A stretch of 34,923 nt of DNA from Piscirickettsiaceae bacterium NZ-RLO1 (GCA_001644975.1 LVCQ01000015.1:1-34923), one strand, 5' to 3'. Positions 1-9,916 are shown, counted from the stretch's first letter. A program made the numbers and translations. Notes: generated by a model from the letters alone, not told the origin.

Positions 1-83
1 GTGCTTTGCACTCCTTGGCTCGCAGCGTTTGATAAATCAATTAAAATAATCCAGATAAAAATTTATAACATATTAATTTAAAA
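1..83. other. Left-edge intergenic segment downstream of rpiA
   Basis: This AT-rich segment lies downstream of the rpiA stop codon. I see no GC-rich hairpin followed by a T-run for rpiA. On the plus strand the frame beginning at base 2 is open to a TAA at 47-49, so the 3' end of a convergent gene could lie here, but about 15 codons are too few to identify. Nothing else is recognisable. Confidence 0.3.
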
Positions 84-740
84 TCAAAATGAAATCACGC
101 CTCGATCAGAGGTACCCATCAATACCACATCAGCGCCTTGTGCTGCAAAAATTCCATTACACACTACACCGGCAAGTTGATTAATCTCTGACTCTAGTTT
201 ATTTGGTTCATTAATCTGCAAGTCATGCACATCTAAAATGATATTACCATTATCTGTCAATATACCCTCTCGATAGACAGGGCGGCCACCGAGTTTTACT
301 AATTCACGCGCAATATAAGAACGTGCCATTGGAATCACCTCAACCGGCAATGGAAATTTGCCTAAAAAAGGCACTTTTTTACTTTCATCAACAATACAAA
401 TAAACTGCTTAGATGCACTTGCTACGATTTTTTCCCGCGTTAATGCTGCTCCACCACCTTTAATCATATGTTTAAATTCAGTGACTTCATCCGCACCATC
501 AACATAGATATCAAGCTCACCTGCTGAGTTTAAATCTACCACAGGAATTCCATGGGCTTTTAAGCGCTTTGCACTTTCCTCAGAACTGGCCACAGTCCCT
601 TCAATTTGATTTTTAATCGCAGCTAAACTATCAATAAAAAAGTTAGCTGTTGATCCCGTGCCCACACCTACCCACATACCAGGCTTGACATACTCTAAGG
701 CTTTTAAAGCCACTTGCTGTTTTAAATCATCTTGCTTCAT
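84..740 (-). CDS. rpiA: Ribose-5-phosphate isomerase A
   Basis: RpiA interconverts ribose 5-phosphate and ribulose 5-phosphate in the non-oxidative pentose phosphate pathway in the cytosol. The 218-aa protein is the length of E. coli RpiA (219 aa) and aligns with it without large gaps. The phosphate-binding GVGTGSTA segment is at residues 25-32. The catalytic residues known from E. coli are at the same numbers: D81 and D84 in DGADE, K94 in IKGGGAA, and E103 in TREK. The ATG is preceded by GGAGAG at good spacing. The first 14 nt overlap the 3' end of the upstream MFS gene, so the two are probably co-transcribed and translationally coupled. I see no terminator after it. Confidence 0.97.
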   Translation of the reverse strand: MKQDDLKQQVALKALEYVKPGMWVGVGTGSTANFFIDSLAAIKNQIEGTVASSEESAKRLKAHGIPVVDLNSAGELDIYVDGADEVTEFKHMIKGGGAALTREKIVASASKQFICIVDESKKVPFLGKFPLPVEVIPMARSYIARELVKLGGRPVYREGILTDNGNIILDVHDLQINEPNKLESEINQLAGVVCNGIFAAQGADVVLMGTSDRGVISF

Positions 741-1974
741 AATGTCTCTCCGCTTTAAATTTTTTAAGTTTCTTTACCTGTTCTAATTTAACCTGAATCA
801 ATCCTAAACTAAAAAATACAAATAATCCCAATACAACACAACCTGACATTAATAAACCTAAAGGCCATGCAGTAATGTGCGAAACACGAGCGGTTAATGA
901 ACTTGCTAAAAAAGCCAAGCCAATCTCACCAAAAAATAACAAGCTCGCAGCCAAACCAATATTTTCTTTAATATACGATAAAGCTTTTACTTGTGCAGGC
1001 GAAATGAACAGGCCAATACCCAGTTCATAAAAAAACATGCCAGAAATAAATCCAATTAAATTTTTATCAAGTAATAACGATGAAAAAACAATAATTAAAA
1101 CACCTAAACACTGTAGAAATATTCCTAAGTAAATCGCACCAGACTTAGAAAGTAATCTAGAAAAATAAGGACTGCTATAACTACCTGACATATAGCCAAA
1201 AATAATAAACGAGAAAATAATGCTATAGATGCCCGGTGAAACATGCCAACTCTCTATTAAAATAAAAGATGATCCAGTCACAAAAACGAAAAACCCAGCA
1301 AAAGCAAAAGAAGCCAACAGATTATAACGCAAATAATTTACATCAAGAATAACCTGACAATAAGAGCCCAGCATATGTTTAATACTGATATTTTTCTTTT
1401 TTTCTAAACAGGTTTCTGGTAGTAAAAAATAACTTAATAGCAAGGCCAACGCACCAAATAAAATCATGGTAAAAAATATCACATGCCAACTAAAATAAGT
1501 CTGAATAAAACCGCCTAACAAAGGTGCAACTGCAGGCGCCACAGCAACACTGCCTGAAATTAATGCCACCGCTTTAATTTCTTGCTGTCCACTATAAGCA
1601 TCTTTAGCCATTGCTCGTGATAAGGCAGTACAATAACAGCCCAATAACCCTTGAAAAAACCGTGCAACAATCATTAGCTCGATATTCGGTGCAAAAAAAA
1701 CAATCGTACTCGTAATTAAATAAGCCGATAAACTACCGAGCATAACCGGGCGGCGACCGAAAATATCAGCTAAAGGGCCCGCAATAAACATAGAAAAAGC
1801 AAAGCCTAGCATAAAACTACTTAAAGTAAGCTGGGCGGCCACAGCGGTGGTCTGAAAGGATGCGGCAATATCAGGAAGTGAAGGAATATAAAAATCGACA
1901 GATAAAGGCGCAAGAGCCGTTAACACGGTTAATAAAACAATCAATGGATAAAAATGGCGATCTGGCTTGAGCAT
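727..1974 (-). CDS. MFS drug-resistance transporter, Bcr/CflA family
   Basis: This is a 415-aa inner-membrane protein with about 12 hydrophobic segments, as expected for the DHA1 (12-TMS) branch of the major facilitator superfamily. Visible motifs are [10 protein letters not shown] at residues 27-36 (typical of Bcr/CflA members), motif [12 protein letters not shown] at 66-76, the motif B arginine R105 in ARFFQG, and the motif C region [11 protein letters not shown] at 146-156. Family knowledge suggests proton-driven export of drugs or small metabolites such as bicyclomycin, sulfonamides or cysteine; the substrate cannot be read from sequence. The ATG has a weak ribosome binding site (GGGA about 10 nt upstream). 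The gene follows the rplQ terminator, so it needs its own promoter or depends on readthrough. It overlaps rpiA by 14 nt. Confidence 0.88.
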   Translation of the reverse strand: MLKPDRHFYPLIVLLTVLTALAPLSVDFYIPSLPDIAASFQTTAVAAQLTLSSFMLGFAFSMFIAGPLADIFGRRPVMLGSLSAYLITSTIVFFAPNIELMIVARFFQGLLGCYCTALSRAMAKDAYSGQQEIKAVALISGSVAVAPAVAPLLGGFIQTYFSWHVIFFTMILFGALALLLSYFLLPETCLEKKKNISIKHMLGSYCQVILDVNYLRYNLLASFAFAGFFVFVTGSSFILIESWHVSPGIYSIIFSFIIFGYMSGSYSSPYFSRLLSKSGAIYLGIFLQCLGVLIIVFSSLLLDKNLIGFISGMFFYELGIGLFISPAQVKALSYIKENIGLAASLLFFGEIGLAFLASSLTARVSHITAWPLGLLMSGCVVLGLFVFFSLGLIQVKLEQVKKLKKFKAERHYEAR

Positions 1975-2043
1975 TAATACGACATCCCAAACTAAATTTT
2001 TACTTTAATTAACTGCGCTTAGTTACTTAAAGTAATCAAAGAT

Positions 2044-2076
2044 AAAAAAAAACCGAGCACATGGCTCGGCTTTTTT
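2044..2076 (-). terminator. Intrinsic terminator after rplQ
   Basis: The stem CCGAGC/GCTCGG (2053-2058 with 2064-2069) has a 5-nt loop. It is followed on the minus strand by a run of T residues (complement of 2044-2052) and preceded by A residues, so it can be read in both directions. It lies 11 nt after the rplQ stop codon and marks the end of the alpha operon. Confidence 0.9.
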
Positions 2077-2087
2077 AGATCGCTGAC

Positions 2088-2486
2088 TTATTCACCGTCA
2101 GAGTTTTCTTCTGGCGCTTCAGCAACAGCACGATCAACCAACTCAACAATGGCCATCGGCGCATTGTCACCTTGACGAAAACCGCACTTTAATACACGCA
2201 CATAGCCACCAGGGCGCGACTTATAACGTGGACCTAGGTCAGTAAACAACTTGCTAGTCGCTTCTTTATCACGCAAACGTGAGAAAGCTAAACGACGATT
2301 AGCAACGCTATCTTCTTTCTTAGCCAAAGTAATTAATGGCTCAACTACACCGCGCAACTCTTTTGCTTTAGGCAAGGTTGTACGGATCACCTCATTTTGC
2401 ATCAAAGATACAGCCATGTTTTTAAACATAGCTTTACGGTGTGCACTATTACGGTTGAGGTGACGACCACTTTTGCGATGACGCAT
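2088..2486 (-). CDS. rplQ: 50S ribosomal protein L17
   Basis: L17 is a large-subunit protein near the polypeptide exit tunnel. The 132-aa product starts with the family signature [20 protein letters not shown] and is slightly longer than E. coli L17 (127 aa), with an acidic C-terminal tail ([10 protein letters not shown]). It is the last gene of the alpha operon, 48 nt after rpoA, and is followed by a clear terminator. The ATG is fixed by the conserved N-terminus. Confidence 0.98.
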   Translation of the reverse strand: MRHRKSGRHLNRNSAHRKAMFKNMAVSLMQNEVIRTTLPKAKELRGVVEPLITLAKKEDSVANRRLAFSRLRDKEATSKLFTDLGPRYKSRPGGYVRVLKCGFRQGDNAPMAIVELVDRAVAEAPEENSDGE

Positions 2487-2534
2487 GGCTTATTTCCTTC
2501 AACTTAAACTGGATAAACAAAGCAGGTCATGAGC

Positions 2535-3512
2535 TTACTCAAGACCTTGCGGTGGCCAATTTTCAAGCGGTGTGCCCATAGCCAGGCCATGAGTGGCAAG
2601 CACTGCTTTAATTTCAGCCAATGATTTTTTACCCAAGTTTGGTGTCTTTAATAAATCTGTCTCAGCCCGTTGAATTAAATCACCAACAAAGCGAATATTT
2701 TCAGCTTTTAGGCAATTCATCGAACGCACAGTTAGATCTAAATCATCAATTGGGCGTAACAGGATTGGATCCACTTCAGCTTCTTTACGTGCGGGCTCCA
2801 CTTGCTTAGTAACATCAAGCTCTACAAATGAAGAGAGTTGATCTTGCAAGATCATCGCCGCACGACGAATAGCAGCTTCAGGGTCAATCGTTCCTGTGGT
2901 TTCCAAATCGATCACAAGTTTATCGAGGTCTGTGCGCTGTTCAACACGCGCGCGCTCTACTGAGTAAGCAACACGGCGCACTGGACTAAATGAGGCATCT
3001 AATTGCAAACGACCGACTGACTGACTCTCTTCTTCAGTATTACGCAAAGTTGCTGGCTTATAGCCACAGCCTGTTGCAACATGAAGACGAATCGTCAATT
3101 CAGTATCTTTCGATAGATTTGCAATCACATGATCAGGATTAGTCACCTCAACACGAGGATCATCCTGAATGTCAGATGCAAGCACAGGGCCGACCCCTTT
3201 TTTGTGAAGCGTAAGCGTTGCCTCAGTGCAGTCGTGGAGAATTAGTGCTAATCCTTTGAGGTTGAGCAAAATTTCGATGACATCTTCTTGAACACCTTCT
3301 ATCGAAGTATATTCATGAAGAACACCTTCAATCTCAGCCTCAACGACAGCAGCACCTTGAATCGATGATAATAAGATACGGCGCAGTGCATTCCCTAAGG
3401 TATGCCCGAAACCTCGCTCTAATGGCTCTAGCACCAAACGCGAACGGCTTCGACCGAGATCTTGTACATCGACCAAGCACGGCTTTAAAAATTCATTGAT
3501 GTTACCCTGCAT
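2535..3512 (-). CDS. rpoA: RNA polymerase alpha subunit
   Basis: RpoA dimerises to nucleate core RNA polymerase assembly. The 325-aa protein has an N-terminal assembly domain (about 1-235, with [15 protein letters not shown] at 36-50), a short linker and a C-terminal domain (about 248-325) that binds UP elements and activators. The DNA-contact block [11 protein letters not shown] at 262-272 contains R263, equivalent to E. coli R265. It is four residues shorter than E. coli RpoA. It lies between rpsD (22-nt gap) and rplQ in the alpha operon order rpsM-rpsK-rpsD-rpoA-rplQ. Confidence 0.99.
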   Translation of the reverse strand: MQGNINEFLKPCLVDVQDLGRSRSRLVLEPLERGFGHTLGNALRRILLSSIQGAAVVEAEIEGVLHEYTSIEGVQEDVIEILLNLKGLALILHDCTEATLTLHKKGVGPVLASDIQDDPRVEVTNPDHVIANLSKDTELTIRLHVATGCGYKPATLRNTEEESQSVGRLQLDASFSPVRRVAYSVERARVEQRTDLDKLVIDLETTGTIDPEAAIRRAAMILQDQLSSFVELDVTKQVEPARKEAEVDPILLRPIDDLDLTVRSMNCLKAENIRFVGDLIQRAETDLLKTPNLGKKSLAEIKAVLATHGLAMGTPLENWPPQGLE

Positions 3513-3534
3513 GAAACGGCCCCTTTAAATGCGA

Positions 3535-4155
3535 TTACTTAGAGTACAGCTCGACAATCAACTGCTCGTTAATATCAGCTGATAACTCACTACGCTCTGG
3601 CATGGCTTTAAAGATACCTTCCATCTTATCAGCATCAACATCCACCCAAGCGATATCAGCACGTTGCTTCGCTAACTCAAGTGCTCCTTGAATACGCAGT
3701 TGTTTTTTCGCGCGTTCACGAATAGAAACAACATCTTCAGGTGACACTGTGTAAGATGGGATATTCACCACTTTACCATTCACAAGAATGGACTTATGGC
3801 TCACCAACTGACGTGCTTCAGCACGTGTTGATGCAAATCCCATGCGATAGACAACGTTATCTAAACGAGATTCTAATAGCTGCAGTAAGTTCTCACCGGT
3901 AGAACCTTTAATACGCGCAGCTTCTTTATAATAACGGCGGAAATGCTTCTCAAGCAAACCATAAATACGACGTACTTTTTGCTTTTCACGTAACTGCACA
4001 CCATAATCCGATAAACGGCCACGGCGCGCGCCGTGTTGACCCGGTGCAGTTTCTGCCTTACATTTTGAGTCTAGTGCGCGAACACCACTCTTTAAGAAAA
4101 GATCTGTGCCTTCACGACGTGCGAGTTTGCACTTAGGTCCAATATATCTACCCAT
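3535..4155 (-). CDS. rpsD: 30S ribosomal protein S4
   Basis: S4 is a primary 16S rRNA binder, part of the mRNA entry helicase and, in E. coli, the translational repressor of the alpha operon. The 206-aa length equals that of E. coli. The N-terminal [19 protein letters not shown] and the S4 RNA-binding domain (about 96-160, with [25 protein letters not shown] nearby) are intact. It lies 9 nt after rpsK. The probable operator would be the leader upstream of rpsM (4937-5080). Confidence 0.98.
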   Translation of the reverse strand: MGRYIGPKCKLARREGTDLFLKSGVRALDSKCKAETAPGQHGARRGRLSDYGVQLREKQKVRRIYGLLEKHFRRYYKEAARIKGSTGENLLQLLESRLDNVVYRMGFASTRAEARQLVSHKSILVNGKVVNIPSYTVSPEDVVSIRERAKKQLRIQGALELAKQRADIAWVDVDADKMEGIFKAMPERSELSADINEQLIVELYSK

Positions 4156-4164
4156 AGCTTCCCC

Positions 4165-4554
4165 CTACACGCGACGTTTCTTAGGCGGACGGCATCCATT
4201 ATGTGGAATCGGCGTCACGTCTGTAATATTAGTAATTTTGAAGCCTTTTGCATTGAGTGCACGAATCGCAGATTCACGACCTGGCCCTGGGCCTTTTACA
4301 AACACTTCAACATTCTTCATACCGAACTCGCGAGCGACTTCACCAGCACGTTCTGCAGCAACCTGAGCTGCAAATGGTGTGCTCTTACGCGAACCACGGA
4401 AGCCTGAACCTCCAGAGGTTGCCCACGCTAAGGTATTCCCTTGGCGATCTGAGATCGTTACTATCGTATTGTTAAAAGACGCATGAACATGAGCCATTCC
4501 GTCTACAACTTGCTTTTTCACACGCTTTTTAGCGCGCACTGCTGTCTTTGCCAT
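4165..4554 (-). CDS. rpsK: 30S ribosomal protein S11
   Basis: S11 sits on the 30S platform next to the E-site and the Shine-Dalgarno helix. The 129-aa protein matches E. coli in length and carries the family blocks [17 protein letters not shown] and [15 protein letters not shown] and the basic C-terminus CRPPKKRRV. It follows rpsM with a 25-nt gap within the alpha operon. Confidence 0.98.
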   Translation of the reverse strand: MAKTAVRAKKRVKKQVVDGMAHVHASFNNTIVTISDRQGNTLAWATSGGSGFRGSRKSTPFAAQVAAERAGEVAREFGMKNVEVFVKGPGPGRESAIRALNAKGFKITNITDVTPIPHNGCRPPKKRRV

Positions 4555-4579
4555 AGTACTTAATTCCTACCTTAACAGC

Positions 4580-4936
4580 TTACTTAGTGATTGGACGACG
4601 TGGACCTTTACGCGTACGAGCATTCGTACGAGTACGCTGGCCACGAAGAGGTAAACTACGACGATGGCGCAAGCCACGGTAGCATCCTAAATCCATTAAG
4701 CGCTTGATGTTCATGGAAATTTCACGACGCAAATCACCTTCAGTGGTGTAATCGCCAACGGCTTTACGAAGTGCTTCCACTTCATCTTCAGATAAATTTC
4801 TGATTTTTGCTGTTGGACTAACACCGGCTGCGATACAAATTTTTTGTGCGCGTGGTCGACCAATACCAAAGATTGATGTCAATGCAATCTCGGCATGTTT
4901 TTGTACTGGAATATTAACGCCGGCTATACGGGCCAT
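4580..4936 (-). CDS. rpsM: 30S ribosomal protein S13
   Basis: S13 is a 30S head protein that forms inter-subunit bridges and contacts the P-site tRNA through its basic tail. The 118-aa product has [10 protein letters not shown] at the start, the helix-hairpin-helix [11 protein letters not shown] at about 25-35 and the tail [17 protein letters not shown]. The ATG is preceded by AGGAG with 8-nt spacing. It is the first gene of the alpha operon. The 144-nt gap upstream holds an AT-only terminator and a possible promoter. Confidence 0.98.
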   Translation of the reverse strand: MARIAGVNIPVQKHAEIALTSIFGIGRPRAQKICIAAGVSPTAKIRNLSEDEVEALRKAVGDYTTEGDLRREISMNIKRLMDLGCYRGLRHRRSLPLRGQRTRTNARTRKGPRRPITK

Positions 4937-4984
4937 TCCAAAACTCCTACCTAAGAGACTAACCTATCGCTACTCTTTAATGAC

Positions 4985-5008
4985 AAAAAAGCTAAATATA
5001 TATTTAGC
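4985..5008 (-). terminator. AT-only terminator between rpmJ and rpsM
   Basis: GCTAAATATATATTTAGC (4991-5008) is a perfect 18-nt palindrome. On the minus strand it is followed at once by six T residues (complement of 4985-4990), the form of an intrinsic terminator although the stem is mostly A-T. It separates the spc operon (last gene rpmJ) from the alpha operon (first gene rpsM). Confidence 0.7.
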
Positions 5009-5025
5009 CTCTTTGTAATAGTGAA
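4997..5025 (-). promoter_or_regulatory. Candidate alpha-operon promoter inside the terminator
   Basis: On the minus strand TTCACT (5020-5025) is followed after 17 nt by TATATA (4997-5002), each matching the sigma-70 consensus at 4 of 6 positions; TATATT two bases further on is an alternative -10. Transcription would start near 4990, just past the terminator stem. An imperfect hairpin with arms AGTGAA/TTCACT lies just upstream and includes the -35 box. This is inference from sequence only. Confidence 0.35.
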
Positions 5026-5080
5026 ATCACCCGAATTAGTGCTTCACTGAATAGCGCTTAAAAATGATCCTTGAAAACAA

Positions 5081-5194
5081 TTAGCCTTGACGCTGCTTGT
5101 GTTTAGGATCAGTACAGATAACACGTACGACGCGATCACGGCGAATCACCTTGCAATTACGACACATACGTTTTACAGAAGCACGAACTTTCAT
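5081..5194 (-). CDS. rpmJ: 50S ribosomal protein L36 (zinc-binding form)
   Basis: I translated this small gene directly. The 37-aa protein begins [14 protein letters not shown] and ends PKHKQRQG, close to E. coli L36 (38 aa) with one residue fewer before PKHK. C11, C14, C27 and H32 form the zinc ribbon, so this is the C+ paralogue that requires zinc. It lies 56 nt after secY and is the last gene of the spc operon. GGAGAG precedes the ATG. Confidence 0.97.
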   Translation of the reverse strand: MKVRASVKRMCRNCKVIRRDRVVRVICTDPKHKQRQG

Positions 5195-5214
5195 CGTTCA
5201 TCTCTCCATATTAA

Positions 5215-5231
5215 TTGAGTTTAAAACTCAA
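5215..5231. repeat. Odd-length palindrome in the secY-rpmJ gap
   Basis: The arms TTGAGTTT and AAACTCAA flank a single central base, a perfect 8-bp inverted repeat. A one-base loop cannot form in RNA without opening the inner pairs, and no T-run follows, so this is not a terminator. It sits about 20 nt upstream of the rpmJ start and could affect rpmJ translation or be a protein site. Confidence 0.4.
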
Positions 5232-5240
5232 CATAGTCTA

Positions 5241-5259
5241 GGGCGCAAGTTTAGCGCCC
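5241..5259 (-). other. Hairpin with the secY stop codon in its loop
   Basis: GGGCGC and GCGCCC pair as a 6-bp GC stem with a 7-nt loop that contains the secY TAA (5251-5253). No T-run follows, so it is unlikely to terminate transcription. It could protect the 3' end of the secY message or modulate coupling to rpmJ. The role is inference. Confidence 0.45.
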
Positions 5260-6573
5260 CTTTAAATTCGCTTTTTTCAGGAGCGAATCATATTGACGTG
5301 ACATCAAATGTGCTTGTACCTGAGAAATAAAGTCCATCACAACAACCACAACGATCAGCAGTGAGGTCCCTCCAAAATAGAACGGTACGTTCCAAGCTAG
5401 AGTGAAAAACTCAGGTAACAATGACACCGCAGCAACGTAAATTGCTCCCACTAAGGTGAGGCGGGTCATCACTCCATCAATATAGCGTGCCGTTTTCTCA
5501 CCAGGGCGAATACCTGGAATAAAGGCCCCTGATTTTTTCAAGTTATCAGCGGTATCCCGAGGATTAAACACCAAGGCAGTATAAAAGAACGCAAAAAATA
5601 TAACAGCGACACAGAATAACAGTAAATATAACGGCTGTCCAGGACTTAACATTAAACCAAGATCACTCAGCCAGCCCATATGCGGACCGTGGCCAAACCA
5701 TTGGCTTAAAGTTGCTGGAAAAAGCAAAATACTGCTGGCAAAAATCGGTGGAATCACTCCTGCCATATTAATCTTTAATGGCAGATGCGAGCTTTGCGCC
5801 GCAAACATACGACGACCTTGCTGACGCTTAGCGTAATTCACCGTAATTTTACGTTGAGCACGTTCCATAAAGACAACAAATGCAGTCACTGCTACAACTG
5901 CTACAGCTACTAATAGCAAAATAGGTAAAGGCAGATCCCCTTCACGTGATGCTGTAAACGCTCGACCTAAGGCACTCGGCAAACCGGCTACAATACCGGC
6001 AAAAATAAGCATAGAAATACCATTGCCGATACCACGTTCTGTGATTTGCTCACCGAGCCACATAATAAACATGGTGCCTGTCACTAAAGTCACGACAGAG
6101 CTTATAAAGAAAACCATCCCCGGGTCTATTGCTAGCCCCTGACTGATAATATACTTTGTAATCCCGACCGACTGCAATAAAGCAAGCGCAAGTGTGCCAT
6201 AGCGAGTATATTGGGTAATTTTACGCTGACCGGCTTCTCCACCTTCTTTCTTGAGCTCTTCTAGTGAGGGTACCACCGCAGTTAACAACTGAATAATGAT
6301 CGATGCTGAAATATAGGGCATCACCCCAAGAGCAAGCACAGAAAGACGCTGTAGAGCTCCTCCTGAAAACATATTAAATAAGCCAAGGATTGTTTTTCCT
6401 TGGCTATTAAAGAACTGAGCGAGCTTATTTGGATCGATTCCGGGCACCGGAATATGAGAGCCAATGCGATAAATCACAATGGCAATCAATAGAAAAAATA
6501 AGCGTCGGCGCAGCTCAGCCAGGCCTGAGCCGCCCGACTTATTTAACTGTGCTGGAGCGCTAAATTTAGCCAT
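5251..6573 (-). CDS. secY: Protein translocase subunit SecY
   Basis: SecY is the channel-forming subunit of the SecYEG translocon in the inner membrane. The 440-aa protein has about ten membrane segments. It carries the N-terminal [12 protein letters not shown] block (plug region follows), the signature [20 protein letters not shown] in the middle, and the cytosolic C5 loop with [22 protein letters not shown] needed for SecA and ribosome contact. It starts directly at the rplO stop codon (TAG then ATG, no gap), as in other spc operons, which implies translational coupling. Its partner SecE is encoded at 31924-32292 in this window; secG is not present. Confidence 0.98.
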   Translation of the reverse strand: MAKFSAPAQLNKSGGSGLAELRRRLFFLLIAIVIYRIGSHIPVPGIDPNKLAQFFNSQGKTILGLFNMFSGGALQRLSVLALGVMPYISASIIIQLLTAVVPSLEELKKEGGEAGQRKITQYTRYGTLALALLQSVGITKYIISQGLAIDPGMVFFISSVVTLVTGTMFIMWLGEQITERGIGNGISMLIFAGIVAGLPSALGRAFTASREGDLPLPILLLVAVAVVAVTAFVVFMERAQRKITVNYAKRQQGRRMFAAQSSHLPLKINMAGVIPPIFASSILLFPATLSQWFGHGPHMGWLSDLGLMLSPGQPLYLLLFCVAVIFFAFFYTALVFNPRDTADNLKKSGAFIPGIRPGEKTARYIDGVMTRLTLVGAIYVAAVSLLPEFFTLAWNVPFYFGGTSLLIVVVVVMDFISQVQAHLMSRQYDSLLKKANLKGR

Positions 6574-7008
6574 CTACGCCTCGACTTTACCACCCGCCGC
6601 TTCAATCGCAGCAAGTGCACCTTTGGTTACACGCAGGCCGCGAAGGTTGACCGCTTTGGTGATCTCACCTGAAGCAATCACTTTCACATCCAACGTGCTC
6701 TTACGGACCACACCCGCAGCTTTCAATGCCAATAAATCAATCATTTCAGCATCAATACCTACAAGCTCGTGCAAGCGCACTTCTTCGGTCACCAAAGCTT
6801 TACGAGACGTAAAACCAAATTTTGGCAAACGGCGTTGCAGTGGCATCTGGCCACCTTCAAAACCGACTTTATGAAAACCACCTGAGCGCGCTTTTTGACC
6901 TTTGTGACCACGTCCAGAAGTTTTACCCAAACCAGACCCAGTCCCACGACCTACACGCTTTGGCGCATGGTTTGCACCTTCAGCAGGCTTTAATGTATTC
7001 AAACGCAT
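6574..7008 (-). CDS. rplO: 50S ribosomal protein L15
   Basis: L15 is a late-assembly large-subunit protein with a long glycine-rich basic extension. The 144-aa protein begins [20 protein letters not shown] and has [19 protein letters not shown] at about residues 20-38. Length equals E. coli L15. Its ribosome binding site GAGGAG lies in the last codons of rpmD, 3 nt upstream. secY follows without a gap. Confidence 0.98.
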   Translation of the reverse strand: MRLNTLKPAEGANHAPKRVGRGTGSGLGKTSGRGHKGQKARSGGFHKVGFEGGQMPLQRRLPKFGFTSRKALVTEEVRLHELVGIDAEMIDLLALKAAGVVRKSTLDVKVIASGEITKAVNLRGLRVTKGALAAIEAAGGKVEA

Positions 7009-7011
7009 GAT

Positions 7012-7194
7012 TTAGTTCTCCTCAACTTTAAGCATGTAGGAAACTTTATTGATCATGCCACGATTACACGGAGTATCGATCACAGTCACCGTATGGTGCA
7101 TGCGACGCAGACCCAAACCTCTTAAGCAGTCTTTATGACGTTGTAAGCGGCCGATCGAGCTGCGAGTTTGCGTTACAGTTAATGTTTTACTCAT
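7012..7194 (-). CDS. rpmD: 50S ribosomal protein L30
   Basis: L30 is a small 23S rRNA-binding protein. The preferred ATG at 7194 gives 60 aa starting [18 protein letters not shown], next to E. coli L30 (59 aa); a GTG immediately upstream (7197) would add one residue and is less likely. GGGG lies 8 nt before the ATG, inside the end of rps[11 protein letters not shown] and the [17 protein letters not shown]-terminus are typical. Confidence 0.95.
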   Translation of the reverse strand: MSKTLTVTQTRSSIGRLQRHKDCLRGLGLRRMHHTVTVIDTPCNRGMINKVSYMLKVEEN

Positions 7195-7199
7195 CACCG

Positions 7200-7700
7200 T
7201 TACCCCACAACCTCACCAACCGATTTGCCGCGCTTAGCAGCAATATCTTCTGGCGATGAAATACTCTTTAATCCATTGATCGTCGCACGAATAACGTTAA
7301 CAGGATTCGTCGAACCAATCGACTTTGCCAATACGTTCTGTACGCCTACAACCTCAAATACTGCACGCATCGCACCACCAGCAATGATACCCGTACCCTC
7401 TGACGCTGGTTGCATATACACTTTCGATGCACCATGACGCGCTTTGACTGCATAATGCAAGGTTGTGCCTTTCAAAGGAACTTCAACCATCGATTTACGT
7501 GCCGCTTCCATCGCTTTTTGAATCGCAACTGGCACTTCACGTGCCTTACCACGACCAAAACCGACACGGCCATTTCCATCACCAACAACAGTCAATGCAG
7601 AAAAACCAAATACGCGGCCGCCTTTTACAACTTTTGCTGTCCGGTTAACGTCTACAAGCTTCTCTTGTAAACCATCAGCTTGTTTTTCCAATTTTGCCAT
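7200..7700 (-). CDS. rpsE: 30S ribosomal protein S5
   Basis: S5 is at the mRNA entry pore and contributes to decoding fidelity. The 166-aa protein has the double-stranded RNA-binding-like N-terminal domain ([19 protein letters not shown], about residues 25-43) and the [15 protein letters not shown] block in the C-terminal half. Length is one less than E. coli. It follows rplR by 10 nt. Confidence 0.98.
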   Translation of the reverse strand: MAKLEKQADGLQEKLVDVNRTAKVVKGGRVFGFSALTVVGDGNGRVGFGRGKAREVPVAIQKAMEAARKSMVEVPLKGTTLHYAVKARHGASKVYMQPASEGTGIIAGGAMRAVFEVVGVQNVLAKSIGSTNPVNVIRATINGLKSISSPEDIAAKRGKSVGEVVG

Positions 7701-7710
7701 GACCTAACCC

Positions 7711-8064
7711 TTAAAACTGTAGACCGTTCGCACGTGCAGCATCCGCTAACGCTTTAACGCGACCATGATATTTAAAACCAGAGCGGTCAAACGCGACTTG
7801 CGTAACGCCCGCAGCAACAGCACGCTCAGCAATGAGCTTACCAATTTCACTCGCTGCAGCCACATTACCCGTTGGCTTGCCCACTTCTTTATACGACTTA
7901 TCTAAAGTCGATGCCGCAGCCAACACACGGCCACTTGTTGCTTCAATAACTTGAGCATAAGTGTGGCGCGGTGTGCGGTGAATGCTTAAGCGATTGATGC
8001 CTTGCTCACGAATCCGAGCACGCGTACCGCCTGCACGACGTAGACGAGATGTTTTCTTATCCAT
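7711..8064 (-). CDS. rplR: 50S ribosomal protein L18
   Basis: L18 carries 5S rRNA into the central protuberance with L5. The 117-aa protein is the same length as E. coli L18, with a basic N-terminal arm ([18 protein letters not shown]) and the C-terminal [20 protein letters not shown] block. It follows rplF by 9 nt in the spc operon. Confidence 0.98.
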   Translation of the reverse strand: MDKKTSRLRRAGGTRARIREQGINRLSIHRTPRHTYAQVIEATSGRVLAAASTLDKSYKEVGKPTGNVAAASEIGKLIAERAVAAGVTQVAFDRSGFKYHGRVKALADAARANGLQF

Positions 8065-8073
8065 GCCGCTACC

Positions 8074-8607
8074 CTACTTCTTCTTAGCTTCTTTAAGGAC
8101 TATCGTCTCATCCGCATAACGGACGCCCTTGCCTTTATAAGGCTCAGGTGGACGATAACCACGAATATTTGCTGCAACTTGACCGACAACTTGCTTGTCA
8201 GTGCCCTTGACCAAAATTTCTGTTTGGCTTGGCGTCTCAATGGTAATTCCCTCAGGAACAGCAAAGTTCACTGGATGAGAAAAACCGAGCGTCAAGTTCA
8301 ACGTTTTACCTTGGGCCTGAGCACGATAACCGACACCAACCAACTGAAGTTTCTTCTCGAAACCCTGGCTAACGCCTGTGACCATATTATTAAGCAACGC
8401 ACGTGCAGTACCGGCTTGCGCCCATGCACCGGGTGCTTCACTGGCAGGAGCAAACGTTAAAACGTTATCTTCATGCGCGATTGCAACAAGATGATTTAAT
8501 TCACGCGCTAAAGCACCTTTCGGACCTTTAACACTGACCTGTTGATCCTTGATCGTGACTTCTACACCACTTGGGATCGTAATTGGACTTTTTGCGACTC
8601 GTGACAT
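8074..8607 (-). CDS. rplF: 50S ribosomal protein L6
   Basis: L6 lies near the sarcin-ricin loop and the factor-binding site. The 177-aa protein has the two tandem L6 folds, with [11 protein letters not shown] between them and the C-terminal rRNA-binding block [17 protein letters not shown]. Length equals E. coli. The gap to rpsH is 12 nt. Confidence 0.98.
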   Translation of the reverse strand: MSRVAKSPITIPSGVEVTIKDQQVSVKGPKGALARELNHLVAIAHEDNVLTFAPASEAPGAWAQAGTARALLNNMVTGVSQGFEKKLQLVGVGYRAQAQGKTLNLTLGFSHPVNFAVPEGITIETPSQTEILVKGTDKQVVGQVAANIRGYRPPEPYKGKGVRYADETIVLKEAKKK

Positions 8608-8619
8608 TCTTCTAACCCC

Positions 8620-9012
8620 TTATGCTACGTAGGCCAGAACTTCGCCACCTTCATTCAGTGCACGGGCAGACTTAGCTGTCATCACACCTTTTGAAGTTGA
8701 AACGATCGCAATACCGTAACCACCATTGACTTGAGGTAAGTCCTGAGCCGATTTGTACGTACGTAACCCTGGACGGCTTACACGCTCGATTTGCTCAATA
8801 ACTGCTTTACCTTCAAAATATTTCAAGGTGATCGTCAATTGAGGTTTTGCGCCTTCACTTACATCATAAGCCAAAACGAAACCTTCCTCTTTTAGCACTT
8901 TAGCAATAGCGACTTTTAATTTAGCAGAGCCCATAGAAACAGTCTCTTTTTCAGCCGATTGCGCATTGCGGATACGTGTTAACATATCAGCAACTGGATC
9001 TTGCATACTCAT
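8620..9012 (-). CDS. rpsH: 30S ribosomal protein S8
   Basis: S8 binds 16S helix 21 and in E. coli represses the spc operon. The start chosen is the ATG at 9012, giving 130 aa beginning [18 protein letters not shown], exactly the E. coli length. GGAG lies about 9 nt upstream. The frame stays open up to 9243, but the extra 77 residues overlap rpsN and have no family support. The C-terminal block [16 protein letters not shown] is present. Confidence 0.97.
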   Translation of the reverse strand: MSMQDPVADMLTRIRNAQSAEKETVSMGSAKLKVAIAKVLKEEGFVLAYDVSEGAKPQLTITLKYFEGKAVIEQIERVSRPGLRTYKSAQDLPQVNGGYGIAIVSTSKGVMTAKSARALNEGGEVLAYVA

Positions 9013-9040
9013 TTGTAATTTACTCCTAGAGCCGCAATTC

Positions 9041-9346
9041 TTACCAGCTGGCCTTTCGTAATCCTGGAGCATCACCGGACATTGCGTGTTCACGCAACTT
9101 ATTACGGCAAAGACCAAACTTACGATAAACAGCATGTGGACGACCTGTAATACGACAGCGACGTTGTTGACGTACAGGGCTCGCATTACGAGGCAATGCC
9201 TGTAATTTTTGCTGAGCATCCCAACGCTCTTCGTCAGAAGCATTCAGATCATTGATAATTGCTTTTAATTCAACACGTTTCTCAGCATACTTCGCAACAG
9301 TGCGCGTACGCTTTTCTTCACGTTGAATCATGCAAACCTTAGCCAT
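9041..9346 (-). CDS. rpsN: 30S ribosomal protein S14 (zinc-independent form)
   Basis: S14 is a 30S head protein. The 101-aa product is the long form and lacks the CxxC...CxxC zinc motif; it ends [19 protein letters not shown] and contains [18 protein letters not shown], as in E. coli S14. It follows rplE by 12 nt. The long zinc-independent S14 is combined with a zinc-binding L36 in the same operon, which is the usual pattern in this class. Confidence 0.97.
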   Translation of the reverse strand: MAKVCMIQREEKRTRTVAKYAEKRVELKAIINDLNASDEERWDAQQKLQALPRNASPVRQQRRCRITGRPHAVYRKFGLCRNKLREHAMSGDAPGLRKASW

Positions 9347-9358
9347 AAGCTTACACCC

Positions 9359-9901
9359 TTAGTTTTTTCTTAATGGGAAGTTAAACGCTTGCAACAGCGC
9401 TCGACCTTCTTCATTCGATTTTGCTGTCGTTGTAATGGTAATATCCATTCCACGTAACTTATCAACTTTATCGTAATCGATTTCTGGGAAGACGATTTGC
9501 TCTTTAATTCCCATGCTGTAGTTACCACGACCATCAAAGGACTTAGGGCTTAAGCCACGGAAATCACGAATACGAGGAATCGCAATATCCACTAAACGCT
9601 CTAAAAATTCGTACATACGCTCGCCACGTAATGTAACTTTACAGCCAATTGGCCAGCCTTCACGAACTTTAAAGCCTGCAATTGATTTACGTGCACGCGT
9701 CACCACAGGTTTCTGACCTGCAATTTTAGTCATGTCAGACAAGGCATGCTCGATTATTTTTTTATCACCAATCGCTTCACCTACACCCATGTTTAAGGTG
9801 ATTTTAGTGATACGCGGAACCGCCATTACACTCGTGTAATTAAACTGTTCCTTGAGTTTATTCACTACAGTATCAGTGTAGTGCTGTTTTAATCTGGCCA
9901 T
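9359..9901 (-). CDS. rplE: 50S ribosomal protein L5
   Basis: L5 binds 5S rRNA in the central protuberance and contacts P-site tRNA. The 180-aa protein (E. coli 179) has [11 protein letters not shown] near residue 33, the basic [21 protein letters not shown] block, and [19 protein letters not shown] near the C-terminus. It follows rplX with a 15-nt gap, the region where S8 binds in E. coli; I could not confirm that site here. Confidence 0.98.
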   Translation of the reverse strand: MARLKQHYTDTVVNKLKEQFNYTSVMAVPRITKITLNMGVGEAIGDKKIIEHALSDMTKIAGQKPVVTRARKSIAGFKVREGWPIGCKVTLRGERMYEFLERLVDIAIPRIRDFRGLSPKSFDGRGNYSMGIKEQIVFPEIDYDKVDKLRGMDITITTTAKSNEEGRALLQAFNFPLRKN

Positions 9902-9916
9902 TTTTTCTACCTAGCC

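Noticed and set aside
2023-2035. Short odd-length palindrome TTACTT-A-AAGTAA upstream of the MFS gene
   Set aside because: Six AT-rich base pairs in an AT-rich gap are easily due to chance, and no -10/-35 pair gives it a context.
9013-9243. N-terminal extension of rpsH by 77 codons
   Set aside because: It overlaps most of the rpsN 3' half in another frame, has no match to S8, and the start at 9012 has a proper ribosome binding site and the exact E. coli length.
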